From contig NZ_BOMQ01000077.1 in the NCBI RefSeq assembly GCF_016862275.1, positions 1 through 64,000 of the forward strand: a stretch of 64,000 nucleotides of DNA, written 5' to 3'. Under the pieces are notes generated by a model. It was not told where the DNA came from. It saw nothing but the letters and a program-made list of their open reading frames with translations, and ran no database searches. This document shows, one piece after another, positions 34,422 through 43,781 of this stretch; within the stretch, counting starts at the first letter, position 1, and every line of letters starts with the position of its first letter. This DNA comes from Actinoplanes nipponensis (GTDB lineage Bacteria; Actinomycetota; Actinomycetes; Mycobacteriales; Micromonosporaceae). A program made the position numbers and the translations under genes.

Positions 34422-35570
34422 CTACGCGTCGGTGCCAAGCAGGGCCTCGACGAAGGCGGCGGGCTCGAACGGCGCCAGGTCGTCCGGGCCCTCGCCCAGA
34501 CCCACCAGCTTGACCGGGATGCCCAGCTTGTTCTGCACGGCGATGACGATGCCGCCCTTCGCGGTGCCGTCCAGCTTGGTCAGCACCACGCCCGTGACGT
34601 CCACCACGTCGGTGAACACCCGGGCCTGCTCCAGACCGTTCTGGCCGGTGGTGGCGTCCAGGATGAGCAGCGTCTCGTCGACCGGGCCGTGCTTCTCCAC
34701 CACCCGCTTGACCTTGCCCAGCTCGTCCATGAGGCCGACCTTGTTCTGCAGGCGGCCGGCGGTGTCGATCAGCACCGTGTCGACGCCGGTGTCGATGCCG
34801 CGCCGGACCGCGTCGAACGCCACACTCGCCGGGTCGCCGCCCTCGGGGCCGCGGACGGTCTCGGCGCCGACCCGCTCGCCCCAGGTGGCCAGCTGCTCGG
34901 CGGCCGCGGCCCGGAAGGTGTCGGCCGCGCCCAGCAGCACCGTACGGCCGTCGGCGATCAGCACCCGGGCGACCTTGCCGCAGGTGGTGGTCTTGCCGGC
35001 GCCGTTGACCCCGACCACCAGCACGACCGCCGGGCGGCCGTCGTGCGGCGCCGTGCGCAGGCTGCGGTCCATCCCGGGCTCCAGCGCGGCGACGAGCTCC
35101 TCGGCGAGCTGCTCGCGCACCTCGGCCACGGTCCGGGTGCCCAGCACCCGGACCCGCTCGCGCAACCGCGCGACCAGCGCCTGGGTGGCCTCGACGCCGA
35201 CGTCGGCGGAGATCAGGCTGTCCTCGATCTCCTCCCAGGCGTCCTCGTCGAGGTGATCGCGGGAGAGCACGCTGAGCAGGCCCTTGCCGAGCAGGCTCTG
35301 CGAGCGGCTGAGCCGGGCCCGCAGCCGCACCAGGCGACCGGCGGTCGGCTCGGGCCGCTCGATCGTCGGCGCCTGCACCAGCGGGGGCAGCTCGTCGGGC
35401 AGGGTCGGGAGCGTCGGCTCCGCGACCTCGGCCGGGGGACGCTCGAGCGTGGTGGTGGATCCGCCGGTGGGCGGCGGCAGCTCACGCCGGCGGAGCCGGG
35501 GCACGACCAGACCGATGGCCCCGACCACCAGCACCGCCAGCAGGATCAGGGAGGCGACCACGTATTCCAT
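34422..35570 (-). CDS. ftsY: signal recognition particle receptor FtsY
   Basis: A 382-residue SRP receptor GTPase. It begins with a transmembrane helix (about residues 3-24), an actinobacterial trait that replaces the acidic A domain, then a Pro/Glu-rich linker. The NG domain starts around residue 80; P-loop GVNGAGKTTTCGK is near 187, with DTFRAAAAEQL, DTAGRLQNK, TKLDGTAKGG and the closing GLGEGPDDLAPFEP. The ATG at 35570 begins the membrane helix and was chosen on that ground. Works with Ffh (17.5 kb). Confidence 0.97.
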   Translation of the reverse strand: MEYVVASLILLAVLVVGAIGLVVPRLRRRELPPPTGGSTTTLERPPAEVAEPTLPTLPDELPPLVQAPTIERPEPTAGRLVRLRARLSRSQSLLGKGLLSVLSRDHLDEDAWEEIEDSLISADVGVEATQALVARLRERVRVLGTRTVAEVREQLAEELVAALEPGMDRSLRTAPHDGRPAVVLVVGVNGAGKTTTCGKVARVLIADGRTVLLGAADTFRAAAAEQLATWGERVGAETVRGPEGGDPASVAFDAVRRGIDTGVDTVLIDTAGRLQNKVGLMDELGKVKRVVEKHGPVDETLLILDATTGQNGLEQARVFTDVVDVTGVVLTKLDGTAKGGIVIAVQNKLGIPVKLVGLGEGPDDLAPFEPAAFVEALLGTDA

Positions 35571-35725
35571 TCCGAAATCCTGACAGATGTCCCGCGGGCC
35601 CGTGGTGCCACCCGCCCCCGCGGCCGCCGCCACGCCGGGTGATCTTGCCGTCTCGCAACGCACGCTGGCGGAACGCCCGGCCGCTCGGGGAGGATGGGCA
35701 GCATGTCGCGCCCCGCGGAGCTCCG

Positions 35726-37417
35726 TTGACCGCCCATCTGCTGATCGGCCCCGTGCTGCGCCGGGTGGTGGGCGACCGGGCGACGATCTGGGTGGAGACG
35801 ACCGCGCCCGCCGAGGTGCGGGTCGAGGTCTCCGGCGGCGGCGCCGGCGCCGCGCCCACCTTCTGCACGTACGGGCACCACTACGCGATCGTGATCGTCG
35901 AGGGGCTGGTCCCCGGCACGGCCCACGAGTACCAGGTGTGGCTGGACGACGGGCAGGTGTGGCCGCAACCGGGGTCGCCGTACCCGCCGAGCCTGATCGT
36001 CACCCGCGCGGCCGAGGACGCCGGCCAGCCGGTGAGCATGATCTTCGGCTCCTGCCGGGAGGCCACCCAGCAGGCCACCGGGCGCAAGCTGCCGCCGGAC
36101 GCGCTGGACGCGTACGCCCGGCGGTTGATGACCGACCCCAGCTCCGGCGACCTGCGCCCCGACCTGGTGGTGTTGCTCGGCGACCAGGTGTACGCCGACA
36201 AGACCTCGGCCAAGGTCCGCCGCTTCCTGCGCCGCCGCCGCCCGGCCGGCCACGACGCCCCGGCGCACGAGGTCGTCTCCTTCGACGAGTACACCAAGCT
36301 CTACCTGGAGAGCTGGCGCGATCCGGAGGTGCGCTGGCTGCTGTCCACCGTGCCGAGCGTGATGATCTTCGACGACCACGAGATCATCGACGACTGGAAC
36401 ACCTCGGCGTCCTGGCGCCGGGACATGTCGGGCCAGCAGTGGTGGTCCGAGCGGATCGCCAGCGGGCTGGCCTCGTACTGGGTCTACCAGCACCTGGGCA
36501 ACCTGAGCCCGGACGAGCTGCGGGCCGACCCGCTGCTGGCCAAGCTCACCGCGGTCGAGGACGGCACGTCGCTGCTGCACGACTTCGGCCTCTCGGTCGA
36601 CAAGCCGTCCTCGGCGGAGAACACCGACCGGCCGTACCAGTGGAGCTTCGCGCTGGACCTCGGCCGCACCCGGCTGATCATGCTGGACAACCGCTGCAAC
36701 CGGGTGCTGACCCCGGGCCGGCGGGAGATGCTGCCCGCGGCCGAATGGGGCTGGTTCGTCGACCAGGCGCACGGCGACTACGACCACCTGGTGGTCGGCT
36801 CCTCGCTGCCGTGGCTGATGCCGCCGGCCATCCACCACCTCGAGGCCTGGAACGAGCGGCTCGCCGACTCGGCCGGGGCCCGGCGCGCGGCCCTGGCGGA
36901 ACGCGTCCGGCGGGCCTTCGACCTGGAGCACTGGGCGGCGTTCACCCGCTCGTTCGACGCGCTCACCGAGCTGTTCCGCCGCCTCGGCGAGGGCGGCCCG
37001 GAGGCGCCCGGCCACCGCGTCGGCGCCGGCGGGGCGTACGCCGCACCGGCCTCGATCAGCGTGCTGTCCGGCGACGTGCACCACTCGTACGTGGCCCGCG
37101 CCGACCTGGGGCCCGCCGTCACGACCCCGGTGCACCAGCTCACCTGCTCGCCGATCCACAACCAGGTGCCGGCGGTGCTGCGGCCGCTGATGCGCTTCAG
37201 CTGGTCGCGGCTGGCGGCCCGGGGCGTGCGCGGGGTGGCCCGCAGCGCCGGGGTGCAGCGGCCGTCGGTGGGCTGGCGGCGGCTGGCCGGGCCGTACTTC
37301 GGCAACGCGGTGAGCACGCTGCGGCACGAGGGCGCGCGGGCCGACGTACGGGTCGAGGGAACGACCCGGGACGGCGAGCTGACCACGGTCGCGGACGTAC
37401 GCCTGCGGGACGCGTGA
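35726..37417 (+). CDS. PhoD-like alkaline phosphatase/phosphodiesterase
   Basis: A 563-residue metallophosphatase of the PhoD family. An N-terminal beta-sandwich (LLIGPVLRRVVGDRATIWVET) precedes the catalytic domain with metal motifs GDQVYAD near residue 152, FDDHEIIDDWN near 215 and GDVHHSY near 449. No signal peptide or Tat motif is seen, so this member is probably cytoplasmic, unlike classic secreted PhoD. Start is uncertain: TTG 35726 follows GGAG by 5 nt and begins at the domain, while an ATG at 35639 would add 29 unconvincing residues. Divergent from ftsY. Confidence 0.88.
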   Translation: MTAHLLIGPVLRRVVGDRATIWVETTAPAEVRVEVSGGGAGAAPTFCTYGHHYAIVIVEGLVPGTAHEYQVWLDDGQVWPQPGSPYPPSLIVTRAAEDAGQPVSMIFGSCREATQQATGRKLPPDALDAYARRLMTDPSSGDLRPDLVVLLGDQVYADKTSAKVRRFLRRRRPAGHDAPAHEVVSFDEYTKLYLESWRDPEVRWLLSTVPSVMIFDDHEIIDDWNTSASWRRDMSGQQWWSERIASGLASYWVYQHLGNLSPDELRADPLLAKLTAVEDGTSLLHDFGLSVDKPSSAENTDRPYQWSFALDLGRTRLIMLDNRCNRVLTPGRREMLPAAEWGWFVDQAHGDYDHLVVGSSLPWLMPPAIHHLEAWNERLADSAGARRAALAERVRRAFDLEHWAAFTRSFDALTELFRRLGEGGPEAPGHRVGAGGAYAAPASISVLSGDVHHSYVARADLGPAVTTPVHQLTCSPIHNQVPAVLRPLMRFSWSRLAARGVRGVARSAGVQRPSVGWRRLAGPYFGNAVSTLRHEGARADVRVEGTTRDGELTTVADVRLRDA

Positions 37418-37448
37418 GCCGGAAAGTGTCACAGGGGCGGGGCATGAT

Positions 37449-37976
37449 GTGCCCGTGAATTCCTGGAGAGCTCCCGAGGCGCACCGCGTCCCCGAACCCC
37501 ACACCGGCGACGAACGGGCCATGCTCGAGGGCTGGCTCGACCTGCACCGCCAGACGCTGGTGCTGAAGTGCGCCGGCCTGACCGCCGAGCAGCTCAAGCT
37601 CCGCTCCGTCGAGCCGTCGACCCTGTCGCTGCTCGGGCTGCTGCGGCACATGGCCGAGGTGGAGCGCGGCTGGTTCCGCATCCACGCCGCCGGCGAGCAG
37701 CTGGAGCCGATCTACTGCTCGGAGACGAACGAGGACGGCGACTTCGACGACGTGGACGGGGCGGACGCGGCGGCCGACCACGCCACGTTCCTGGCCGAGA
37801 TCGAGGCGGCCCGGGCGGCGGTGGCCGGGTTGTCGCTGGAGCACGAGTTCGCCACCGAGCGGCGGCCGGCGATCAGCCTACGGTGGGTCTATCTGCACAT
37901 GATCGAGGAGTACGCGCGGCACAACGGGCACGCCGACCTGCTCCGCGAGCGCATCGACGGCGCCACCGGCGACTGA
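37449..37976 (+). CDS. DinB/DUF664 family protein
   Basis: A 175-residue four-helix-bundle protein of the DinB-like DUF664 family. Diagnostic stretches are LGLLRHMAEVERGWFR and LRWVYLHMIEEYARHNGHADLLRE, whose His residues would form the metal site. In actinobacteria such proteins may be mycothiol-dependent transferases, but the true activity is unknown. It lies 31 nt after the PhoD-like gene on the same strand. GTG 37449 and GTG 37455 are both possible starts. Confidence 0.9.
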   Translation: MPVNSWRAPEAHRVPEPHTGDERAMLEGWLDLHRQTLVLKCAGLTAEQLKLRSVEPSTLSLLGLLRHMAEVERGWFRIHAAGEQLEPIYCSETNEDGDFDDVDGADAAADHATFLAEIEAARAAVAGLSLEHEFATERRPAISLRWVYLHMIEEYARHNGHADLLRERIDGATGD

Positions 37977-38024
37977 CCCGCACGGGGTGGCTCCGGGGCG
38001 GTCCGGGGCGGCCCGCGGGCGGGG

Positions 38025-38660
38025 TCAGCCGGCGGCGGGCAGCGCGGCCGCGCCCTGGTCCTGCAGCGAGAAGGTGGTCCGCATCGGGGAGTCACCCAGC
38101 TTCTCGGCCAGCAGCCCGGACTCCCCCATCGGATGCCACTGCAGGACGGCGTCCCGGTTCCGCACGAGGTAGGTCATGCGCCCCTCGCCGTCCTCGCCGA
38201 CCGCCTCGAAGGTGAACAGCTGCGCCGGCTCGCCCGCGTCGCACGCCGCCGTGACCACGGTGAGCGGGCCCGGGCCCTGGCCGCGCACCTGGAGGCAGAA
38301 CGGTTCGCCGCCGGCGCGCAGGGCGCCGGTCTTGATGAGGCGCTCCTTCGCGCCGCGGGCCTTGGGCACCGGCACGAACAACGCCCGCTCGGCGTAGTCG
38401 TCGGTGACCTGGACCCGGCCGGCCGCGGTCACCGCCAGCACCGAGTCGGGCAGTTCGGTGTCGTCGAGCCGGGGCAGGAAGAACACCTGCCGCTTGCCGT
38501 CCAGCGCGCCGGGCGGCGGCGGCGCGCCCCCGAGCTCGGCCGTCGCGCCGGATCGCGCGGGCGGCGTCGCCGTCGGCACCCCGGCGGCGTCCGGGGAGCC
38601 CGCGGAGCAGCCCGGCAGGGCGAGCGCGAGCGTCATCGCCCCGAGCAGCGTGCCACGCAT
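38025..38660 (-). CDS. secreted lipoprotein, unrecognised
   Basis: A 211-residue protein with a signal segment MRGTLLGAMTLALALPGCSAG; the lipobox LPGC predicts lipid attachment at Cys18. A Pro/Ala/Thr linker of about 30 residues precedes a beta-rich domain with two internal cysteines (CLQVRG, TAACDAGEP) and the segment LQWHPMGES. It has a weak look of a ricin-type trefoil with repeating aromatic and Gly positions, but I cannot assign a family. It stands alone between the DinB gene (convergent) and the HAD gene. Confidence 0.78.
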   Translation of the reverse strand: MRGTLLGAMTLALALPGCSAGSPDAAGVPTATPPARSGATAELGGAPPPPGALDGKRQVFFLPRLDDTELPDSVLAVTAAGRVQVTDDYAERALFVPVPKARGAKERLIKTGALRAGGEPFCLQVRGQGPGPLTVVTAACDAGEPAQLFTFEAVGEDGEGRMTYLVRNRDAVLQWHPMGESGLLAEKLGDSPMRTTFSLQDQGAAALPAAG

Positions 38661-38728
38661 GGAGATCCTCTCTCAGCCGCGGCCAGCCTACGTCGCCGCG
38701 CCGGGACCCGTCCGCCGATGGAGCCCGG

Positions 38729-39346
38729 TCAGGCCGGCAGCGCCAGGGCCTTGCGCAGATACGGCAGGTCCTGCGGGCCGCTCCACCGCAACGAGGGCAG
38801 CTGCGCCACGCGGGCGCCCCGCACCGCGCGGTCGTCGTCGTCCACGAACAGCACCCACGGCGGTTCCTCGTGCAGCGCGGCGCAGGCCCGCTCGAAGAAC
38901 TCCGGGGCCGGCTTGTGCACCTTCAGCTCCCACGAGCTGACCACCGCGTCGAACTCGCCGGTCAGGCCGAGCGCGTCCAGGTCACCGCGGAGCAGGTCGG
39001 TCGCGTTGGTCGCCAGCCCCACCGGGCGGCCGGCCGCGCGCACGTCGCGGACGAAGGCCAGCACCTCGGGGTCGACGACGCCGCGGTGCTGCTGCCATTC
39101 GGCCACCGCCGTCTGCGCGTCGGCCTCCGGCAGGGGCAGTCGCCGGGCCACGAGCTGCATCCACTCGGCGTCCGTGATCTCGCCGGCCACCGCCGGGCGC
39201 AGCAGGTCCCAGGACATCGCGGTGCCGATCAGGGCGCCCGGTTCCAGCCCGTACGCGTTCTCCACCGCCGCCGGCACCGCCGGGTCCCAGCGGCGCAGCA
39301 CGCCGTCCAGGTCGATGAGCATGGCCCGGGCGGGTTGGCGGAGCAT
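38729..39346 (-). CDS. HAD-superfamily hydrolase (subfamily IA)
   Basis: A 205-residue phosphatase-like protein. Nucleophile motif I is LIDLDGVL (Asp12, Asp14), motif II GLATNATD, motif III Lys in KVHKPAPEFF and motif IV FVDDDDRAV, with a helical cap from about residues 20 to 85. The substrate is unknown; this size class covers phosphoglycolate-like and nucleotide phosphatases. The start is 6 nt past the smc stop, so it follows smc in the same transcript. Confidence 0.9.
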   Translation of the reverse strand: MLRQPARAMLIDLDGVLRRWDPAVPAAVENAYGLEPGALIGTAMSWDLLRPAVAGEITDAEWMQLVARRLPLPEADAQTAVAEWQQHRGVVDPEVLAFVRDVRAAGRPVGLATNATDLLRGDLDALGLTGEFDAVVSSWELKVHKPAPEFFERACAALHEEPPWVLFVDDDDRAVRGARVAQLPSLRWSGPQDLPYLRKALALPA

Positions 39347-39352
39347 GAGGGT

Positions 39353-42300
39353 CTATTCCTCCGGTTCTCGGTTCAGCCGCTGGCTGATGACCTGGGTGAC
39401 GCCGGCCCGCATCGTGACGCCGTAGAGGGCGTCGGCGACCTCCATCGTGCGCTTCTGGTGCGTGATGATGAGCAGCTGGCTCTTCTCCCGCAACTGCTGG
39501 AAGAGCGTAATCAACCGGCCCAGGTTGACGTCGTCGAGGGCCGCCTCGACCTCGTCCATGATGTAGAAGGGGCTGGGGCGGGCCCGGAAGATCGCGCAGA
39601 GCATGGCCACCGCGGTCAGCGAGCGCTCGCCGCCGGAGAGCAGCGACAGCCGCTTGATCTTCTTGCCCGGCGGCCGGGCCTCGACCTCGACGCCGGTGGT
39701 GAGCATGTCCTCGGGGTCGGTGAGCACCAGCCGGCCCTCGCCGCCGGGGAAGAGCACCTGGAACACGGCCTGGAACTCGCGCGCGGTGTCCTCGAACGCG
39801 GAGGTGAAGACCTCCAGGATGCGGTCGTCGACGTCCTTGACCACGGTGAGCAGGTCCTTGCGGGTGGCCTTGAGGTCCTCGAGCTGGTCGGAGAGGAACT
39901 TGAAGCGTTCCTCCAGCGCGGCGAACTCCTCCAGCGCCAGCGGGTTGACCTTGCCCAGCAGCGCCAGGTCGCGTTCCGCCTTGTTGGCCCGCTTCTCCTG
40001 GGTGGGCCGGTGGAACGGCACCGGCTCGGGCAGCTCCTTGCCGTCCTTCTCGGCCTGGGCGGCCTCGGCCTGGCTGGGCGGCACGAGCTGGGCCGGGCCG
40101 TACTCGGCGACCAGCGTGTCGACGTCCAGGGAGAAGTCCTCGGCCGCCTTCGCCTCGAGCTGTTCGATGCGCAGCCGCTGCTCGGCGCGGGCCACCTCGT
40201 CGCGGTGCACCTCGTTGGTCAGCCGCTCCAGCTCGGCCACGAGGCGCTTCGCGCTCGCGCGGACCTCCTGCAGCTCGGCCTCCCGGGCGGTACGCGCCCG
40301 GGCCAGCTCGTCGCGCGCCTCGACGGCGGCGGCCAGCGAGACCGCGACCCGCGACATCGCCGCGGCGGCGCCCAGGGCGACGGCCTTGGCGATCTCCGCG
40401 CCCCGGGCGCGGGCGGCCCGGCGGGCGGCCGCGCGCTCCCGGGCCTGGCGTTCCTGGGTGGCCTGGCGCAGCAGGGAGTCGGCCCGCCCGGAGATCGAGG
40501 AGACCCGCTCCTCGGCGGTACGGACGGCGAGCCGCACCTCCATCTCGTTCTGCCGGGCCTGGGGCACCAGGGCCGAGAGGGTGTCGCGTTCCTCGGTGGA
40601 CGGCTCCTCGTCGATCGGGGTGGCCTCGGCGAGCCGCAGCCGCTCCTCCAGCTCGGCCAGCCCGGCCAGGTCCCGGTCGCGGTTGGCCTCGGCCTTCTGC
40701 CGGGACGCGCCGAGCCGCTCCGACTCGGCCTTGGCGGACCGGGCCGCGGCGCCGAGCTCGGCCAGGCGGCGGGCGGCGGCGTTGCGCTCGCCCTCGGCGG
40801 CGCGCTTGGCGGCGGCCGCGACGCTGACCGCCTCCTTGAGCTCGGCGACCTCGGCACGCGCGTCGGCGAGCCGGCCCTTGAGCACCGTGATCAGTTCCTC
40901 GGCGGTCTCCCGGTTGGCCCGGGCCTCGTCCACCGCCGCCTGGACCTCGATGTAGCTGGTGGCCTTGCCGGAACCGCCGGCGGCCGCGTGCGCGCCCAGC
41001 ACGTCGCCGTCGGGCGTGACCGCGCGCAGCTCCGCGTTCCCGGCGACCAGGCGGGTCGCGGCGGCGAGGTCGGTGACCAGCACGACGTCGCGCAGCGCCC
41101 GGTTGAGCGCCGGGCGGATGGTGTCGGGGCACTCGATGACGTCGGGCGCCCAGATGGCGCCCTCCGGCAGCGCCGGCCGCAGGCTGTCGAGCGGGCCCTG
41201 CATGCCCGGCGCGGCCGGGCCGGCCACGACCAGCGCGGCCCGGCCGGCGTCGGCGATCTTGAGGGTGCGCATGGCCTCGACGGCCTCGTCGACGCCGCTG
41301 AGGGCCACCGCGTCGGCGAGCACGCCGAGCGCCGCCGCCAGCGCGGCCTCGTGGCCGGGCCGGACGGTGAGCATCGAGGCGAGCGAGCCGAGCAGGCCGG
41401 GGACCTGGTCGGCCTTGGCCAGCAGCGCGCCGGCGCCGTCCTTGCGGCGCAGGCCGAGCGCGAGCGCTTCCTCGCGGGCCTTCCAGCTCGCGGCGTCCTT
41501 CTCGGCCGCGCGCTCGGCGTCGGACAGCTCCTTGACCACCGCGGCTCCGCGGTCGTGCGCGGCGACCGCCTCGGCGTGCCGCTCGTCGAGCTCCGCGTTG
41601 TCGCGGTCGGCCTCGGTCGACTCCGCGGACACCGCGTCGACCTCGGCCTGGGCGGCCTCGGCCCGCGTGAGCGCGTCGTTGTGGGCGACGGCGAGCCGCT
41701 CGATCTCCTCGGCGGCGCTTCCGGTACGGGCCCGAGCCGCGTTCACGTTTCCGGTGAGCTTGGCCAGCCCCTCGCGCCGGTCGGCGATCGCCTTCGCGGC
41801 GGCCCGCAGCGCCCCCTCGGCCTGCAGCAGTTGCCGTTCCAGCTCCTGGCGGTGCTCGACCGCCTCGGCCAGCCGCATCTGGTCCTCGGTGAGGGCCTCG
41901 CGCAGCTCCTCCTCCTGCTCGCGGACCCGTTCGGCCTCGGCCTCGAGCTGGTCGGGGTCGCGGCCGGCCCGCTCGTCGTCGGGGGCGGCGGCGAGGTGGC
42001 GCAGCCGCTCGCTGGCCAGCTGCTCGGTGGAGCGGAAGCGTTCCTGCAGCGCGGAGAGCTTGTACCAGGTGTCCTGGGCGGCGGCGAGCAGCGGCGCGTC
42101 CTCGGCGTGCGCGGCCTCCAGGTCGGCCAGCCAGCGCTGGACCTCGCGGTTCTCCTCCTCGACCTGCTGGCGGCGCTCGCGCATCGCCGACTCGTCGGCG
42201 ATCTCCTTGTCCAGCGTGGTCCGCAGCGTGTGCAGGTCGTCGGCGAGCAGCCGCAGCCGGGCGTCGCGCAGGTCGGCCTGGATGCCGGCGGCGCGGCGGG

Positions 42301-42934
42301 CGACCTCGGCCTGCTTGCCCAGCGGCTTGAGCTGGCGGCGCAGCTCGGCGGTGAGGTCGTTGAGCCGGTTGAGGTTGGTCTGCATCGCGTCGAGCTTGCG
42401 GATCGCCTTCTCTTTGCGCTTGCGGTGCTTGAGGACGCCGGCCGCCTCCTCGATGAAGGCGCGGCGGTCCTCGGGCTTGGCGTGCAGCATCGCGTCGAGC
42501 CGGCCCTGGCCGACGATGATGTGCATCTCCCGGCCGATGCCGGAGTCGCTGAGCAGTTCCTGGATGTCGAGCAGGCGGCAGGAGCTGCCGTTGATCTCGT
42601 ACTCGCTCTCGCCGGAGCGGAACATCCGGCGGGTGATCGAGACCTCGGTGTAGTCGATGGGCAGCGCGCCGTCGCCGTTGTCGATCGTCAGCGTCACCTC
42701 GGCCCGACCGAGCGGGGCCCGGCCGGCGGTGCCCGCGAAGATGACGTCCTCCATCTTGCCGCCGCGCAGCGCCTTGGCGCCCTGCTCACCCAGGACCCAC
42801 GCGATGGCGTCGACGACGTTGGACTTGCCGGAGCCGTTGGGGCCCACCACACAGGTGATGCCCGGCTCCAGCCGCAGCGTCGTAGCGGAGGCGAAGGACT
42901 TGAAACCCTTCACCGTCAGGCTCTTGAGGTGCAC
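39353..42934 (-). CDS. smc: chromosome segregation protein SMC
   Basis: A 1193-residue SMC ATPase that dimerises to compact and segregate the chromosome. The N-terminal Walker A is VVGPNGSGKSNVVDAI near residues 30-45; long heptad-rich coiled coils flank a hinge centred near 510-660 (SLASMLTVRPGHEAALAAALG); the C-terminal head has the signature LSGGERSLTAVAMLCAIF and Walker B FYIMDEVEAALDD. The start MHLKSLTVKGFKSFA is standard. ScpA and ScpB are not in this window. It overlaps a very long antisense open frame that is only a coding shadow. Confidence 0.97.
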   Translation of the reverse strand: MHLKSLTVKGFKSFASATTLRLEPGITCVVGPNGSGKSNVVDAIAWVLGEQGAKALRGGKMEDVIFAGTAGRAPLGRAEVTLTIDNGDGALPIDYTEVSITRRMFRSGESEYEINGSSCRLLDIQELLSDSGIGREMHIIVGQGRLDAMLHAKPEDRRAFIEEAAGVLKHRKRKEKAIRKLDAMQTNLNRLNDLTAELRRQLKPLGKQAEVARRAAGIQADLRDARLRLLADDLHTLRTTLDKEIADESAMRERRQQVEEENREVQRWLADLEAAHAEDAPLLAAAQDTWYKLSALQERFRSTEQLASERLRHLAAAPDDERAGRDPDQLEAEAERVREQEEELREALTEDQMRLAEAVEHRQELERQLLQAEGALRAAAKAIADRREGLAKLTGNVNAARARTGSAAEEIERLAVAHNDALTRAEAAQAEVDAVSAESTEADRDNAELDERHAEAVAAHDRGAAVVKELSDAERAAEKDAASWKAREEALALGLRRKDGAGALLAKADQVPGLLGSLASMLTVRPGHEAALAAALGVLADAVALSGVDEAVEAMRTLKIADAGRAALVVAGPAAPGMQGPLDSLRPALPEGAIWAPDVIECPDTIRPALNRALRDVVLVTDLAAATRLVAGNAELRAVTPDGDVLGAHAAAGGSGKATSYIEVQAAVDEARANRETAEELITVLKGRLADARAEVAELKEAVSVAAAAKRAAEGERNAAARRLAELGAAARSAKAESERLGASRQKAEANRDRDLAGLAELEERLRLAEATPIDEEPSTEERDTLSALVPQARQNEMEVRLAVRTAEERVSSISGRADSLLRQATQERQARERAAARRAARARGAEIAKAVALGAAAAMSRVAVSLAAAVEARDELARARTAREAELQEVRASAKRLVAELERLTNEVHRDEVARAEQRLRIEQLEAKAAEDFSLDVDTLVAEYGPAQLVPPSQAEAAQAEKDGKELPEPVPFHRPTQEKRANKAERDLALLGKVNPLALEEFAALEERFKFLSDQLEDLKATRKDLLTVVKDVDDRILEVFTSAFEDTAREFQAVFQVLFPGGEGRLVLTDPEDMLTTGVEVEARPPGKKIKRLSLLSGGERSLTAVAMLCAIFRARPSPFYIMDEVEAALDDVNLGRLITLFQQLREKSQLLIITHQKRTMEVADALYGVTMRAGVTQVISQRLNREPEE

Positions 42935-43088
42935 GGATCTCCGAGGGTCGGCGGTGGTCTGCTGATCAGCAGGTTACCCGCAGGGGCAGGCGGTGTCCGC
43001 GCACGCCGCGCGTCCCGGAACGTGCCGGTCTCGAACGCCTACGATGCTTTTGTCCGATCGGGCGGGCGGGAGGTGGCGCCGAGCGAGC

Positions 43089-43130
43089 AAAAAGATGCGC
43101 GCCGCCACTGTGGGTGGAGGCGCGCTTTTC
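43089..43130 (-). terminator. intrinsic terminator after the coiled-coil gene
   Basis: On the minus strand GCGCGCC (43125-43119) pairs with GGCGCGC (43103-43097), closed further by the outer AAAA/TTTT pairing, and the stem is followed by TCTTTTT. It lies 60 nt downstream of the small coiled-coil gene stop and upstream of smc. It is the only terminator in the window with a clear U-tract. Confidence 0.8.
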
Positions 43131-43189
43131 GGGGGTGCGTCCGGTGGTGCGAGGGATCGTGGGCGCCGGTTCGCGGCGCCCGGCGGAGC

Positions 43190-43384
43190 TCAGGTCAGCG
43201 CCGGCTCGGTCAGCCGAAGAAGATCGTCTGCCTCCGCGGCCGCGGCCGCGAGACGATCATTCTCCGCCCGCAGGCGGGTGATCTCGAACTCCAGAGCCTG
43301 CACCCTGGAACGCAGTCGGGTGACCTCGTCGAGCAGGCGCCGGTCGGGCGCCGCACCTACGTGGCCGTAGAGGGCCTTCGCCAT
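43190..43384 (-). CDS. small conserved actinobacterial coiled-coil protein
   Basis: A 64-residue protein starting MAKALYGHVGAAPDRRLLDEV and continuing as a single amphipathic helix with a leucine-type heptad (LRSRVQALEFEITRLRAENDRL), so it probably forms a coiled-coil dimer. ATG 43384 follows AAGGAGAAAGTC. Small proteins with the ALYGHVG start are conserved in many actinobacteria but have no known function that I can state. It is transcribed alone towards smc and ends at a strong terminator. Confidence 0.82.
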   Translation of the reverse strand: MAKALYGHVGAAPDRRLLDEVTRLRSRVQALEFEITRLRAENDRLAAAAAEADDLLRLTEPALT

Positions 43385-43781
43385 GACTTTCTCCTTGTGA
43401 GACACCGCGTCTCGTTGTAAAGCGCTGCCGAAAAGGCCGGCCAAACGCGCGCCCAGTGGTACCGCACACTGCTGTACCCACGGACACGCGTGAGCACAAA
43501 ATCCTGCACCCGGAACGTACATTGGAATGCAGATATCCCATGCCCAGGACTCGACTGGACACAGATGGGCGCGACTGGCGACATCTCCATGGTGCGCCGA
43601 GACCCACAGTCCGTCAAGCCGTGGGAACCGCGTGGCACCCCCCTGACCAGTGAATCACGCCACGCCGCGGGCCTTATCCAGGACTTATTTCTTTCTTAGC
43701 CGGTTTGCCCGCGCCGGAACCGGCTGCTTACCGTCACCCGGGTCGAAACCTCTCGATCCCCTCAGGAGGCGGAGGCACGAC
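43385..43781. other. 397-bp intergenic region between divergent genes
   Basis: This gap is somewhat less GC-rich than its surroundings and must hold the promoters of the coiled-coil gene (minus) and the CAP gene (plus). Only the last 45 bases show recognisable elements: a short hairpin at 43740-43760 and the ribosome binding sites AGGAGG and CGGAGG before GTG 43782. The open frames in it have no ribosome binding site and no family features. Confidence 0.5.

Noticed and set aside
38870..43420. 1516-codon open frame on the plus strand opposite smc
   Set aside because: Its composition is the Gly/Leu/Arg/His-rich shadow typical of the antisense frame of a GC-rich gene; smc on the other strand has complete motifs.
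43490..43699. 69-codon plus-strand frame in the gap before the CAP gene
   Set aside because: No ribosome binding site, no recognisable domain, and codon third positions are not G/C biased as in real genes here.
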